Source: Novosphingobium sp. B1
GTDB taxonomy: Bacteria > Pseudomonadota > Alphaproteobacteria > Sphingomonadales > Sphingomonadaceae
Length of the DNA stretch: 64,000 nucleotides
Assembly: GCF_900176395.1 (NCBI RefSeq)
Contig: NZ_FWXL01000014.1
Span: 1 to 64,000, forward strand
Reading direction: 5' to 3'
Shown: positions 26,832 through 35,621 of the stretch, piece by piece
How positions within the stretch are numbered: the stretch's first letter is position 1
Layout of the letters: each line of letters begins with the position of its first letter
The notes under the pieces: generated by a model
The model's input: the letters and a program-made list of their open reading frames with translations, nothing else
Database searches by the model: none
Told to the model about the DNA's origin: nothing
Program-made: the position numbers and the translations under genes

Positions 26832-28093
26832 CAGGCTTGCTCCCCGGCCGTGTTCACCTCGACGAGGAGCCTGGCAAAGGCAGCGGCCAGGTCATCGCTG
26901 GGTGGACTGCCGGCATAGCGCGCAGCATGAAGGGCAGCGAAGACATCTTCGGGCTTGAGCTCGCCCAGATCCGCTTCAGTCACCGCCTTGGCGGCAAGAT
27001 CTTCCTTCGTCACTGTTCGTCGCACTATGCGCGTAAGGCGAACCGGCTTATCGGCAAGGGCGGCCAGCACGCGGGCTTGCAAATGCGGCTCGGGGCCGTC
27101 GACTTCCACAGTCACCTCAATGAATGGGTGCTGCTCGCGGGGCAGGGCGGGATCGAGATCGATTGCCTCGATCGCAGTGACAACTTCGTCGAGCGGTGCT
27201 GCACCTTCTGGCGGGACGGCCATAAAGATGACCGGCCGCGGAATGGCGACCTCGCGAACTTGCGCTGGTTTACCTGCTGCCAACTCCACGACGCTGATCG
27301 AATGGCGGTAATTGCGCTCAGTAGCCGAAAGCGGGAAGGGGGAGCCTGAATAGCGGATGGGGCAGAGGCCGGAGATGGTCTGCGCCCGGTGCAGGTGGCC
27401 GAGCGCGACATAGGCGGCACGCTCATCGAATAGCGATGTCGCCTGTGCCTCCTCGCCGCCAACGACAATGCGCCGTTCGGAAAGTTCAGAGACGGCGCCG
27501 CCAGCCACGTGCAGGTGACCAGACAGCACGAGGGGCAGGTCGCCAGCACGCACAGCGGCGTGATCGGCAACGCACTTGTACAGCGAGGACAGGTCGTGCG
27601 CGCCAAGGTCACCCGGCCGACAGAATGGAACGGCAGCGAGCCAGGCGGCCGTCTGTCCGTCGTTCCCCCGCAGCGGCACCATGAGCGCCTCAAGATCAGG
27701 TTCAGTGCCGCCACCCTCCGCCGCCGTACGCGGCAGCTGACCAACGAAACGGACCCGCGCCGGATCGAGCAGCGGGGCAGGGAGGTCGATGCGTGCCGCG
27801 CTGTCGTGATTGCCGCCTACGATCACGGTTTGCAGGGCAGGGCACTGCCGCGACACTGCCGCAAGGAAGGCATAGAGCCGCCGCATTGCCGACACCGGCG
27901 GGTTGGCAACGTCGTAAATGTCGCCTGCAACAAGCAGCACATCTGCCTTCAGTTCCTCCAACTGATCGAGCAGCCAGGAGAGGAATGCGTCGTGCTCAGC
28001 CTCTCGGGCGTGACCTGACAGCTCGTGGCCAAGATGCCAGTCGGAGGTGTGGACGAGCGTGAGGGGGGCGGGAGCTGTCATGGTCTGGGTCAT
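26831..28093 (-). CDS. sbcD: exonuclease SbcCD, nuclease subunit
   Basis: 420 residues. Mre11-type phosphoesterase motifs in order: HTSDWHLGH (16-24), AGDIYD, GGNHDS, GHLHVAGG and ALGHLHRAQ. The C-terminal capping domain follows. Cuts DNA hairpins and double-strand ends with SbcC. First gene of the sbcDC pair; a second in-frame ATG lies four codons downstream (MTAPAPL) and could be the true start. Confidence 0.93.
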   Translation of the reverse strand: MTQTMTAPAPLTLVHTSDWHLGHELSGHAREAEHDAFLSWLLDQLEELKADVLLVAGDIYDVANPPVSAMRRLYAFLAAVSRQCPALQTVIVGGNHDSAARIDLPAPLLDPARVRFVGQLPRTAAEGGGTEPDLEALMVPLRGNDGQTAAWLAAVPFCRPGDLGAHDLSSLYKCVADHAAVRAGDLPLVLSGHLHVAGGAVSELSERRIVVGGEEAQATSLFDERAAYVALGHLHRAQTISGLCPIRYSGSPFPLSATERNYRHSISVVELAAGKPAQVREVAIPRPVIFMAVPPEGAAPLDEVVTAIEAIDLDPALPREQHPFIEVTVEVDGPEPHLQARVLAALADKPVRLTRIVRRTVTKEDLAAKAVTEADLGELKPEDVFAALHAARYAGSPPSDDLAAAFARLLVEVNTAGEQA

Positions 28094-28180
28094 TGCCCCT
28101 CGGGTCTGGCAGGCACAAGCGACAGATCCGGTCGCGCTGTGGAAGAAGGAATGGGGGAGGTTGTGGCGCCGGGAAAGCGA

Positions 28181-28657
28181 TCAACCGGTAACGGCGGAGT
28201 TACGTTGCGCATGAAAGCCCAGCCACATGATCTGGACGCACTGCCGCGCTTCGATAAAGGTTGCGAAATCACCGGCCTTCAACGTGGCAATTGGCGATCG
28301 GCCAAGGAATGGTGCCTGGAGGTTGGAGAGGGATGGCCAGATGGCAGCGTCATCGCTGCCGAAGATCGGCGCCAGCAGGTTGTAGATATCAACGAGGATC
28401 GCGATGCGCAGGATCTCGTCCTGGTCGAGCGGCGGACAGGTGCGGCGCTCCCACAACGATAGCAGGCGGGCAAGCGGCATGGCAAGCATGGCCGCGGCGT
28501 CGGCAGGGCTGAGGCGCCAGACTTGCGCAAGGCGGGCATAGGCCTCCACGGCGTTCGAGGTCAGCACTTCTTCGCTGCCCCCGATGTCCAGCAGCACCCT
28601 GTCCACTGCATAGTCAGGCCACAGGCTGTCGGCGCCGTCTTCGTCCTTATCGCACAT
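28181..28657 (-). CDS. orphan DUF2384 (MbcA/ParS/Xre-type) antitoxin-like protein
   Basis: 158 residues from the ATG at 28657 (GGAG upstream). The helical middle AYARLAQVWRLSPADAAAML, with LARLLSLWERR, is the Xre-like DNA-binding part; DEILRIAILVDIYNLLAPIF and FLGRSPIATLKAGDFATFIE are the DUF2384 toxin-binding part, including the conserved GRSPL-like loop. Such proteins normally precede a RES NADase toxin; none follows here, because sbcD lies downstream. The upstream region carries at 28684-28693 the same 10-mer that forms both arms of the operator of the complete toxin-antitoxin pair at 40.7 kb. It may be a solitary regulator or an anti-toxin for that pair. Confidence 0.75.
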   Translation of the reverse strand: MCDKDEDGADSLWPDYAVDRVLLDIGGSEEVLTSNAVEAYARLAQVWRLSPADAAAMLAMPLARLLSLWERRTCPPLDQDEILRIAILVDIYNLLAPIFGSDDAAIWPSLSNLQAPFLGRSPIATLKAGDFATFIEARQCVQIMWLGFHAQRNSAVTG

Positions 28658-28683
28658 TGGTAAGATCTCCAGATGAGAACATA

Positions 28684-28693
28684 ATGGCAACAT
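28684..28693. promoter_or_regulatory. putative antitoxin operator half-site
   Basis: ATGGCAACAT lies 27 bases upstream of the orphan DUF2384 start. The same 10-mer forms both arms of the inverted repeat at 40711-40739 before the DUF2384/RES pair. A related ATGAGAACAT lies next to it (28673-28682). Confidence 0.5.
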
Positions 28694-28871
28694 TGGGAAG
28701 TGGTTCCAAGCGGAAACTGCAGGACTGTTACGCCAGACCGGCAGATGGGCTGGCGCGGCTGCGCCGATGACGGGCACGAGGGAAGGGGAGGCACGGGTGA
28801 TCCGTGCAGTTGTTTGAAAATGGGGAAGAGCGTCCATGTACGGGTGCCGGCGGCTTCTCTGGAGTTACACC

Positions 28872-29477
28872 ATGAAGATCAAGGCGAATGCGCAGACGCG
28901 CATGGGCAAGTGGACCGCGCCGGTCCCGGCAGGCAAGAAGCCGCTGGTCATGCTCGATGCAGGGCCCGAGGTGGGCTGGGGCGTGCTGCGCCGCAAGCTT
29001 GCCAAGCACACCAACGACCTTCGCCAGTACACCCACCAGAAGCTCACGCACGGGCGGGGACCGGACTATCTCGGCGACTGGCAGGTCGATGCGATGCACT
29101 GTGTGTTCCTGCCCGAGCAGGCGCCGGCCGATCTGCTTGACGCGCGCCGTCTTGTCGAGCGCTACGAGGCCGACAGCTTCGACGCCATCAAGGACTTGGC
29201 CTGCGTGGTGAAGATCGCGATCCCGGACCCTGCAGACGTGGTCAAGCAGTGGAAGCGCATCCGCCGCTTTGCCGAGTACCAGTTCGTCCAGCGTGACATG
29301 GCGTGCATTGCCATCCTGCACCAGCCGTGGCGCTCGGGCGTCAAGGCTGATGCCCACGTTCACCTCATCGCACCGGCGCGTGAGCTTGGCCGCGATGGCT
29401 TTGGCGCATTCGTCCGCCCGTTTGCGACCGATGCAGGCGCGGCGGAGATCTACACGGCCTGGTCAAACTGGCGCTGA
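28872..29477 (+). CDS. MobA/MobL-like protein, possible nuclease
   Basis: 201 residues from the ATG at 28872. It has a helical start (RKLAKHTNDLRQYTHQK), then WQVDAMHCVFLPEQAPADLL, RRFAEYQFVQRDMACIAILH and ADAHVHLIAPARELGRDGFG. The A-I-x-H strand plus H-V-H-L-I strand resembles the His-x-His core of MobA/MobL relaxases, but the usual long C-terminal domain is absent and I see no clear catalytic Tyr motif. Divergent from the orphan antitoxin gene. A plasmid-derived nuclease or transfer fragment is the best guess; function is uncertain. Confidence 0.55.
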   Translation: MKIKANAQTRMGKWTAPVPAGKKPLVMLDAGPEVGWGVLRRKLAKHTNDLRQYTHQKLTHGRGPDYLGDWQVDAMHCVFLPEQAPADLLDARRLVERYEADSFDAIKDLACVVKIAIPDPADVVKQWKRIRRFAEYQFVQRDMACIAILHQPWRSGVKADAHVHLIAPARELGRDGFGAFVRPFATDAGAAEIYTAWSNWR

Positions 29478-29486
29478 TAGGGTGGG

Positions 29487-29511
29487 GCGGAGCGGCGAAA
29501 AGTCGCTCCGC
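29487..29511 (+). terminator. hairpin after the MobA-like gene
   Basis: GCGGAGCG (29487-29494) pairs with CGCTCCGC (29504-29511), loop gcgaaaagt. Only TT follows, so termination would be weak or Rho-dependent. Confidence 0.4.
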
Positions 29512-29606
29512 TTGCCCTGGGTCTCGCGAAAAACACTCTCCCGCATTCCACTATTACCATGAAAATCTTGGAGACGCGTGTCAGAGTGTATTATCAGCTT
29601 AGACTT

Positions 29607-32600
29607 TCAGCTCTTGGGAAGTCGTAAACGCAACGTCTGCCGTCTTGGCAATCTTTCGTCAATTCCTTCCTCAATATGTGCCTCTTTTTCAACTAAGCTG
29701 GCGGTAATGACACCGTGTTGTTTTCTTGTCTTTTGTTTCGTGTCATATTTTTTTGGGCGTTTCTTTTCCTCTAACTCAAAGGTCCTTCTTCCTGCTGCGT
29801 GTTCAGCAAGTATGTGTCTAAGATACGCATTCCTCGCTGCCTTTGCGATCTGCTGCTGCCGTTGTACCTCGTTTTCCTGCGCTTCTTTCTGGCGATCTCG
29901 TTTCTCATAAAACTCCCTTAATATCGAGCGAACATCGGTACCTTGACTTGCTCTGGGCGCCGTCACCAGTCCTTCGGGCAAGTCTTCTAAAGATGCGGCT
30001 TCAGCCAGCAGTAAAAAATAAACCAGCACGGCATTTGTCGGCCACACCGCCGTTTTCTGCATGGAGTTCGGTTTACGCGCGGGCCGAATCTTTGTTCGAT
30101 CATTACCGGGGCGGCCGCGCTGAAAACTGCCGATACCGTCAGTCTTAACCCTGGGCGGTTCGGCCCGCAGTTTGCGTGCGACCTCATTCTTCACGTTCTT
30201 TATGTGAATTGCTCCGTCCTGATGTTTACGTAGAAACGTCCGGGTCATTGCCAATTCGGTCGGTTGTTGGCGCAGGTTTTGTAGCTTGTTCCAGAACTGG
30301 CTGAGTTCGCTTTGATGAGATGGCGATGGTTGTTTCAATGGCTGATACCAGCAAGAATTCTCAGCATCAAAGTCGCCTATCACGGCGTCCGGCTTTTCGA
30401 GGATGAGCCCGTGACGAGGAAGGCCTATCCCCCTTGCGGTCGTTCGCCGCTTGAGGCTCAGCAGTTGATGAAACCGGCGAGCCAGTCGCTCGACGTGCAC
30501 AAGGCGTATCCCGAGCTCATCCGCGATCAATCTCGCAGAAACGCCACGTGAGGCCATCTGCACGATCTGATTCAAGCTGTAGTAGTCTGCGACCTCATCT
30601 CGGCGCCATTCAGGGATCGCCACGAGACGCTCCTTAGCGTCAGGAGGTGACTTGCTGCGAAGCTGAGACAGGAATGCATTGCCTTGCGGCATCCACGCCG
30701 GGAACGTCTTTCCCCGCGGTCGCCGCGCGCGCGGCAACACGAGATTTATGACTTCTTGCTCGTTCTGCAGTGCGTCAACGGCTGTTGCTATTGCAGACTG
30801 CTCCGCCGAACTTTCCTTGCGAGCGTAATGGCTGAGTGTTTCCGCCTTGGGCTTGTCAGGTGCCAATTGGCAGAGCACTTCTGCGGGCAGCGAAGGCTCA
30901 CACGACTGCCGCCAGCAGTAAGCTGCGGCCACCAGATCCATGAGATGGGTATAGGTGCCGATGGTGCGTTGGAACCTCGAGTGACCCGTCAATTGGCGCA
31001 CGGCTTCCAAGGAGGACAGGCCCAGGTGTCCATCGTTGAGCAAGGTGCGTTCCAGGCGCTCACGACGAGCCAATGAAACAAGATCCGAAGTTATGCCGGC
31101 TGGCAGCCTGAATTCATGGGCATCTCTCGGAAACAGCATGGTTGCTACCGCGTAGGACACGAAACTGTGACGCAAGATGCTGCAGCGACTGAAGATGTAT
31201 GCTGCGGTTTTTCGCTCGTCAGCAGTAGCTGGCGGTTGCCTACAGACTGCGCGGATCGCTGTCTCGATCCGGTCGCAGAGATAGGGATAATCTGATGGGT
31301 GGTAGATCGTCTCGAACAAGAGCCGGGCGTGCTTTCGCTCACCAGCACAATCGCGAATGCGCAGTGCCCGCCATTTGAGCAACTCAGCCAGTTCATCTGC
31401 TGAAAGCAGCGCGTGCAGGGGCACTACCCTGCCACTCGTCTTGTTCTTGAGGGTCACATATGGCGTCGCGGCAACTGTCAGCTCTACAATCTCATCAGCA
31501 ATGATGATGTGATCTATTTCCAAGGCGACCACTTCACGGGGCCGCAGGCCGCAGCGGAACATGAGGAGGGCGGCAAACCAATGAGTTTCACGCCGGCCCG
31601 TCGCATGCTCGAGTTGCGACAGTAATGCTTGAAACTGGGGCCTGCTAAGGATCTGGCTCTTGATGTTGACCACACGGTACTGCGTTTGCAGGCCCTCAGG
31701 CCGTGACAGGTTGCCAAAGCCTAGGTAGCTGAAAACCCGTTTGGCTACTCCGAAACCGTCGGGTCTATTCTCCAAGACGGAATGAAGTATTATTTCTATC
31801 TGTATTGGATCGGTGTACTGAAGTGGCAGATTCCATACATCAGACCAATCAATTGAGAGACCCAACGCGTACGCATGATCAAGTAGTGTAGAAGCACGCT
31901 TGTAATTTGGCTTATTCTTAGCCAACAGAGGCTTTTCTGGACAGTGTTCTAAGAACCATTGGCGTATCCACCAGCCAATGTTATTTTGGCGGTGATCTTT
32001 GGCACCGTCCATATACAACATGCGCTTGCCCAAGCCGTGTCTGATAGCCCAGTTCAGTTCGAGCCGTTCGTGAGCTAACGTAGGATTGGCACTAGTAACA
32101 TAGCTGTCGACAGCCTTCTCGATTGCTTTTCTGATTAAGTGGAAACCGCCGTCTTTAAACCTATGATACCTCGGTTTTTGAGCGAGCGGCGGCAAAGATG
32201 CGCGACTAAGTTCGTAAGGGGCAGGCGTTGAGCGGCGAGGTTTGACGTAAAGTTCGTTTAATTGACTCCAACCGTCGCGGGACAACGACGCGGAGCGAAG
32301 CGAGCCAACGCAATGCTCGACCACCGCGGGTGGCCAAAGGAGGGCCATCTTGATTTTGGCAGCAGGTAGCACCCAGTTCTCGAGTTCAGTTGTGAGTGCT
32401 GTTTCTTCCAGCTGTATAATTCGCGTGTAGTCGCTGCCTTGGCTGATGCAGGGTTTTATCGCGTCGCAAGATTTCGTTGCCACCTGCCGGCTTAGCAGGT
32501 TCTGGGTAATCGGATCGGCAAACCAGTTTCGGCCCTTTCCCGAAATGAAGACGGCTTGCGTCAGCCGGGCGTCCAGCTTTTCTCCGGGCGCTAGGCTCCG

Positions 32601-32819
32601 TAGGTGTCCCATGACTGACCTGATCCAATCTGGCCAGGTCTCTGCATCAAGCAGCCCACCGAACAAGACTGCAGACAGGAGCAGTTGGTTTCGTCTCACA
32701 GAAAGGTCGCGCTCGCTGCGACCTAAGGCAGCCAGGAAATCATTCTCGAGCGTCCAAAACCGTTCCATCGATGGCGCGTCGAAGGCGAAACCGGGTCGCG
32801 CTCTAACCCTTCCTGCCAT
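29607..32819 (-). CDS. very large tyrosine recombinase (second gene of a recombinase pair)
   Basis: About 1070 residues from the ATG at 32819, which has AAAGG at good spacing and overlaps the upstream recombinase gene by 17 bases. The catalytic domain is in the middle: box I Arg in CGLRPREVVAL (about residue 426), SILRHSFVSY (about 547-556) at the H-x-x-R box, TGHSRF (His about 613) and Tyr in IGTYTHL (about 623). The box II His is Ser. A long N-terminal part (1-380) and a 440-residue C-terminal part follow no fold I know; the C-terminal part has a helix-turn-helix-like LNQIVQMASRGVSARLIADE and a Lys/Arg/Glu-rich tail. XerC/D-type enzymes are about 300 residues, so this is over three times the usual size. 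Confidence 0.8.
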   Translation of the reverse strand: MAGRVRARPGFAFDAPSMERFWTLENDFLAALGRSERDLSVRRNQLLLSAVLFGGLLDAETWPDWIRSVMGHLRSLAPGEKLDARLTQAVFISGKGRNWFADPITQNLLSRQVATKSCDAIKPCISQGSDYTRIIQLEETALTTELENWVLPAAKIKMALLWPPAVVEHCVGSLRSASLSRDGWSQLNELYVKPRRSTPAPYELSRASLPPLAQKPRYHRFKDGGFHLIRKAIEKAVDSYVTSANPTLAHERLELNWAIRHGLGKRMLYMDGAKDHRQNNIGWWIRQWFLEHCPEKPLLAKNKPNYKRASTLLDHAYALGLSIDWSDVWNLPLQYTDPIQIEIILHSVLENRPDGFGVAKRVFSYLGFGNLSRPEGLQTQYRVVNIKSQILSRPQFQALLSQLEHATGRRETHWFAALLMFRCGLRPREVVALEIDHIIIADEIVELTVAATPYVTLKNKTSGRVVPLHALLSADELAELLKWRALRIRDCAGERKHARLLFETIYHPSDYPYLCDRIETAIRAVCRQPPATADERKTAAYIFSRCSILRHSFVSYAVATMLFPRDAHEFRLPAGITSDLVSLARRERLERTLLNDGHLGLSSLEAVRQLTGHSRFQRTIGTYTHLMDLVAAAYCWRQSCEPSLPAEVLCQLAPDKPKAETLSHYARKESSAEQSAIATAVDALQNEQEVINLVLPRARRPRGKTFPAWMPQGNAFLSQLRSKSPPDAKERLVAIPEWRRDEVADYYSLNQIVQMASRGVSARLIADELGIRLVHVERLARRFHQLLSLKRRTTARGIGLPRHGLILEKPDAVIGDFDAENSCWYQPLKQPSPSHQSELSQFWNKLQNLRQQPTELAMTRTFLRKHQDGAIHIKNVKNEVARKLRAEPPRVKTDGIGSFQRGRPGNDRTKIRPARKPNSMQKTAVWPTNAVLVYFLLLAEAASLEDLPEGLVTAPRASQGTDVRSILREFYEKRDRQKEAQENEVQRQQQIAKAARNAYLRHILAEHAAGRRTFELEEKKRPKKYDTKQKTRKQHGVITASLVEKEAHIEEGIDERLPRRQTLRLRLPKS

Positions 32820-34503
32820 TGCACGCCTTTCGATGCGACTTGACAGGAGGCCGATCAAATTCGGCGGCGGCCCCAAAATGCGCTTCGAAGGTCACGTTGA
32901 GCAGCGCACGATATGCTGACGGGTCGAATGCAGAGCCATTGCTCCAAGGCTCTGTACCGAGATCAAAATGTCCGAGCCAGGCGTCAATGACTGATTGGGG
33001 CAAATGACCCACCAAGCCCGAGCGCAGAGTATGACGGGCAAAGTTGGCCGGTACATCAGCGAGTCCAGCGATGGCTTCCTTCAACCACAGGACTTTAGCT
33101 TGCCGCACGACCAGCCCTTTTTCAGCCAGGCCTTTCGGATGCTCCTGCAAAATCAAAAAGGGGAGTACATCGTCAGCCTCCAGGCCCTTAACATGGCGAT
33201 CGATCACTGCCTTCGAGCGTGTGTGAATGTTGTTGCGGCCAGAAAGTGTGCGCAATTGGTCGATGTAAAACCGTAACATTTCCTGCACCGCAGGCGGGAG
33301 AAAGACCAGACGCGCACGCCCGAGCGATGTCCCGAGGGTCTGGTCAGCTACTTTTCCCAAAGCACTCGTACGATCTTTGTCGAGGACAATCAGGCCACCG
33401 GTGCGAGGTTCAATCCGCCGCAGCCCCGGCACCCAATCAATGACGGAACGGGTTGCCGTAGACAGGGCCAGCAAAATCCACAGCCTGGCTACAAGTTTAT
33501 TGTGAGATGCGATGAGCTCGCCGTCTTTTTGGCGCTGATCGGGTTTCGGTCCTAATAACTCCAGCGTGCTTCTTATGTCGCAGACTCTGCCGCTGTCCGA
33601 CGCGCGCGTGAACGCGGATCTTGCAAAAGAAGGGATCGAGATCCTTCCGCGATTGTCGGCCTCGGCCGCCAGCGACAGATCCGATATTGGGCTGGCCATG
33701 GCCTTTGCATATAGCATTGCGGCCTTCGAAACAGGGAGGCTTGTGTAGTAGCTGCGCGCTGCGCTGTGCTCCAGGTCCTGCCCTCCGATTTGCCTTCCTA
33801 ATGTTCGGTCGCCTGTCGAAGCCCAGGCTAATTTCTCGATTACGGTGCCGGGCAATCTGTCCACTCGCGGTAGTGCTCTGGCTAAAAGGCCAAGGGTGGC
33901 CTTTGCCCATGCCTGGAAGGCTGCAGCATCCAGCTTAGCCTCTCGTGGCGTCGCCGCCAAAAGCGGTGTCGATGCACAGCAGCCCTCCAGCAACCCAGCC
34001 ATCGCCAACCAAGGGCTCGTTCGTTCTAGCAGAGGCAGCCACACGGCTCCGCGATCCGTAATCTCGGAGCGCTTGGGATCGATATGTACACCCGCTGGCA
34101 GCCACCACCCGAACTTTGGAGAGCCTTCGTTTGCCCACGTGACAAGCCCCCATTCGGCTGCCGGGCAGCTCTTTTCAGAAGCAAGAGATATGCGGCGCAA
34201 TCCAGACAGCTGAGCCGCGCTACGCCCCAGGTCTAGCATCAAGCGTATCGTCAGGCCCGCTCGCAATAAACTCGGATCCAAGCGGGAGTTCCGCAATGAT
34301 CTCAGCAAGACGCTCAAGGCGTTCTCAGTAGCTGCAACCTGTGCCGGGGTCGCGACGCCTTTGCGTAGAGGTAGGGAATGGTTCTCTCGATGCACGCGCG
34401 CTCGCGCGCCCTGCAATTGTGCCGGGTGCTGGACATGCGGTTCGACCGGATTGAACTGGTCGTCCTCAAGCACACAAGGCTCTCCCTGCGCACAATCAGC
34501 CAT
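32803..34503 (-). CDS. tyrosine recombinase (first gene of a recombinase pair)
   Basis: 566 residues from the ATG at 34503; a GTG at 34536 would add 11 residues and neither start has a clear ribosome site. The C-terminal domain keeps the catalytic set: Arg in TATRSVIDW, a beta-hairpin with DKDRTSALGK, H-x-x-R in NFARHTLRSGL, LGH in DAWLGHFDL and Tyr in DPSAYRAL. The N-terminal 340 residues are unlike ordinary core-binding domains. It overlaps the giant recombinase downstream, so the two proteins are made together, as in Tn554-type or multi-recombinase insertion modules. Target and cargo are unknown. Confidence 0.75.
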   Translation of the reverse strand: MADCAQGEPCVLEDDQFNPVEPHVQHPAQLQGARARVHRENHSLPLRKGVATPAQVAATENALSVLLRSLRNSRLDPSLLRAGLTIRLMLDLGRSAAQLSGLRRISLASEKSCPAAEWGLVTWANEGSPKFGWWLPAGVHIDPKRSEITDRGAVWLPLLERTSPWLAMAGLLEGCCASTPLLAATPREAKLDAAAFQAWAKATLGLLARALPRVDRLPGTVIEKLAWASTGDRTLGRQIGGQDLEHSAARSYYTSLPVSKAAMLYAKAMASPISDLSLAAEADNRGRISIPSFARSAFTRASDSGRVCDIRSTLELLGPKPDQRQKDGELIASHNKLVARLWILLALSTATRSVIDWVPGLRRIEPRTGGLIVLDKDRTSALGKVADQTLGTSLGRARLVFLPPAVQEMLRFYIDQLRTLSGRNNIHTRSKAVIDRHVKGLEADDVLPFLILQEHPKGLAEKGLVVRQAKVLWLKEAIAGLADVPANFARHTLRSGLVGHLPQSVIDAWLGHFDLGTEPWSNGSAFDPSAYRALLNVTFEAHFGAAAEFDRPPVKSHRKACNGRKG

Positions 34504-34661
34504 GTGGATTTTGGGCGTCTGAACGACTGACCGCACTGTGAACCGAGAACTTGGGCATCATACTCGAGCTTCATTCCTATTTTTGTTTATCGGATTGTCG
34601 GGCCGGCTCTTGTGCCTCAAAATCAGTGCCACGCCGCAAACGGTATCGGGAAATTCAGCTT

Positions 34662-34913
34662 ATGAAAACCCAGCATCGTCAATATTTTAGGGTAGAGGTC
34701 GGCGGTAAATTCCGATGGTCCGATAACCGGCCCGCCCGCAGAACAATATCATTTGCTAGAATCGACGGGGCGTATATCCGCGACGCCATCGCTGTCGCTG
34801 AGGCAGCAGGGAGATCCATTCCCGTCAGCGAGCAATTGTGGTCAGAAGCTGGAAGAATCGACTTCCTTCCGTGCTCACCTACGACGGATGCCGATAAAGC
34901 TCTGCCGGCCTGA
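34662..34913 (+). CDS. small protein of unknown function next to the recombinase pair
   Basis: 83 residues from the ATG at 34662 (MKTQHRQYFRVEVGGKFRWS). The segment SFARIDGAYIRDAIAVAEAA and the end FLPCSPTTDADKAL look protein-like. No ribosome site stands out. Divergent from the recombinases and convergent with nrtR. It could be an accessory factor of the recombinase module; nothing proves it. Confidence 0.4.
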   Translation: MKTQHRQYFRVEVGGKFRWSDNRPARRTISFARIDGAYIRDAIAVAEAAGRSIPVSEQLWSEAGRIDFLPCSPTTDADKALPA

Positions 34914-35520
34914 ATGATGTGTCGCGCTCCCGCTGCCCTGTCGCTTCGAGCCACCCGGTGTCGAGCATGCGGCGGCGGAAGGCTGGCTTGTTGAGAACGG
35001 TGCCGGTGATGGCCTGGTGCAGGGTCTGGAGGTCACGCAAAGTGAAGAGGTCAGGCAGCAAAGAGAAGGCAAGGGGAGCGTAGTCGAGCTTGCCGCGGAG
35101 CCGCTCATAAGCTGTGGTAATGATGGCGGCGTGGTCGAATGCGAGTGGCTCGCCAGGTTCTGTGACCGGGCGTAACGCGAGATCGGCTTTCGAAGTAACG
35201 GCTCGCTCCAGAACCGCATGTGGTAACAGAGCGAAGTAGGCGACGCTGACCGTGCGCATCCGTGGATCGCGCTGCGGATCGCCGAAGGTGTAGAGTTGCT
35301 CCAGCCAGGCGCTGTCCTGCGCGGCAACGCCTGCCTTGCCCACCAGCACGCGCCTTGCGGCATCGTCCAGCGTCTCCTCGATGCCAACGAACCCGCCCGG
35401 CAGCGCAAGCGCGCCGACGTAAGGCTCTTCGCCCCGGCGCTGCATCAGAACCGACAGAACACTGTCGGCGACGGTCATCAGCACGAGGTCGACAGTCACG
35501 GCGAAGGGTGGATGGCTCAT
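34879..35520 (-). CDS. nrtR: NrtR, Nudix-related repressor of NAD metabolism
   Basis: 213 residues. N-terminal Nudix fold with a degraded Nudix box (GGFVGIEETLDDAARRVLVG; the catalytic REUxEE is missing) and a C-terminal winged helix (LFTLRDLQTLHQAITGTVLN, then FRRRMLDTGWL). This pairing defines NrtR, which binds ADP-ribose or related ligands and represses NAD salvage genes. It is divergent from nadM-nadV with a palindromic operator at 35528-35552 in the shared gap. Confidence 0.9.
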   Translation of the reverse strand: MSHPPFAVTVDLVLMTVADSVLSVLMQRRGEEPYVGALALPGGFVGIEETLDDAARRVLVGKAGVAAQDSAWLEQLYTFGDPQRDPRMRTVSVAYFALLPHAVLERAVTSKADLALRPVTEPGEPLAFDHAAIITTAYERLRGKLDYAPLAFSLLPDLFTLRDLQTLHQAITGTVLNKPAFRRRMLDTGWLEATGQRERDTSFRPAELYRHPS

Positions 35521-35527
35521 GCGATTA

Positions 35528-35559
35528 ACTTATATCTTGACTGGATATAAGTCCAGTGC
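35528..35559 (+). promoter_or_regulatory. NrtR operator and nadM promoter
   Basis: ACTTATATC (35528-35536) and GATATAAGT (35544-35552) are exact inverted arms with a 7-base spacer. A TTGACT box (35537-35542) starts inside the spacer with a CATAAG-like -10 near 35561, so a bound repressor would cover the promoter. The site is also 8 bases from the nrtR start, which suggests autoregulation. Confidence 0.75.
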
Positions 35560-35621
35560 GCATAAGGTTGCAGTGAGTCGGGGAGTCCGCCACGCTACGA
35601 TCATCTGGGGGAGCCTCGGAT

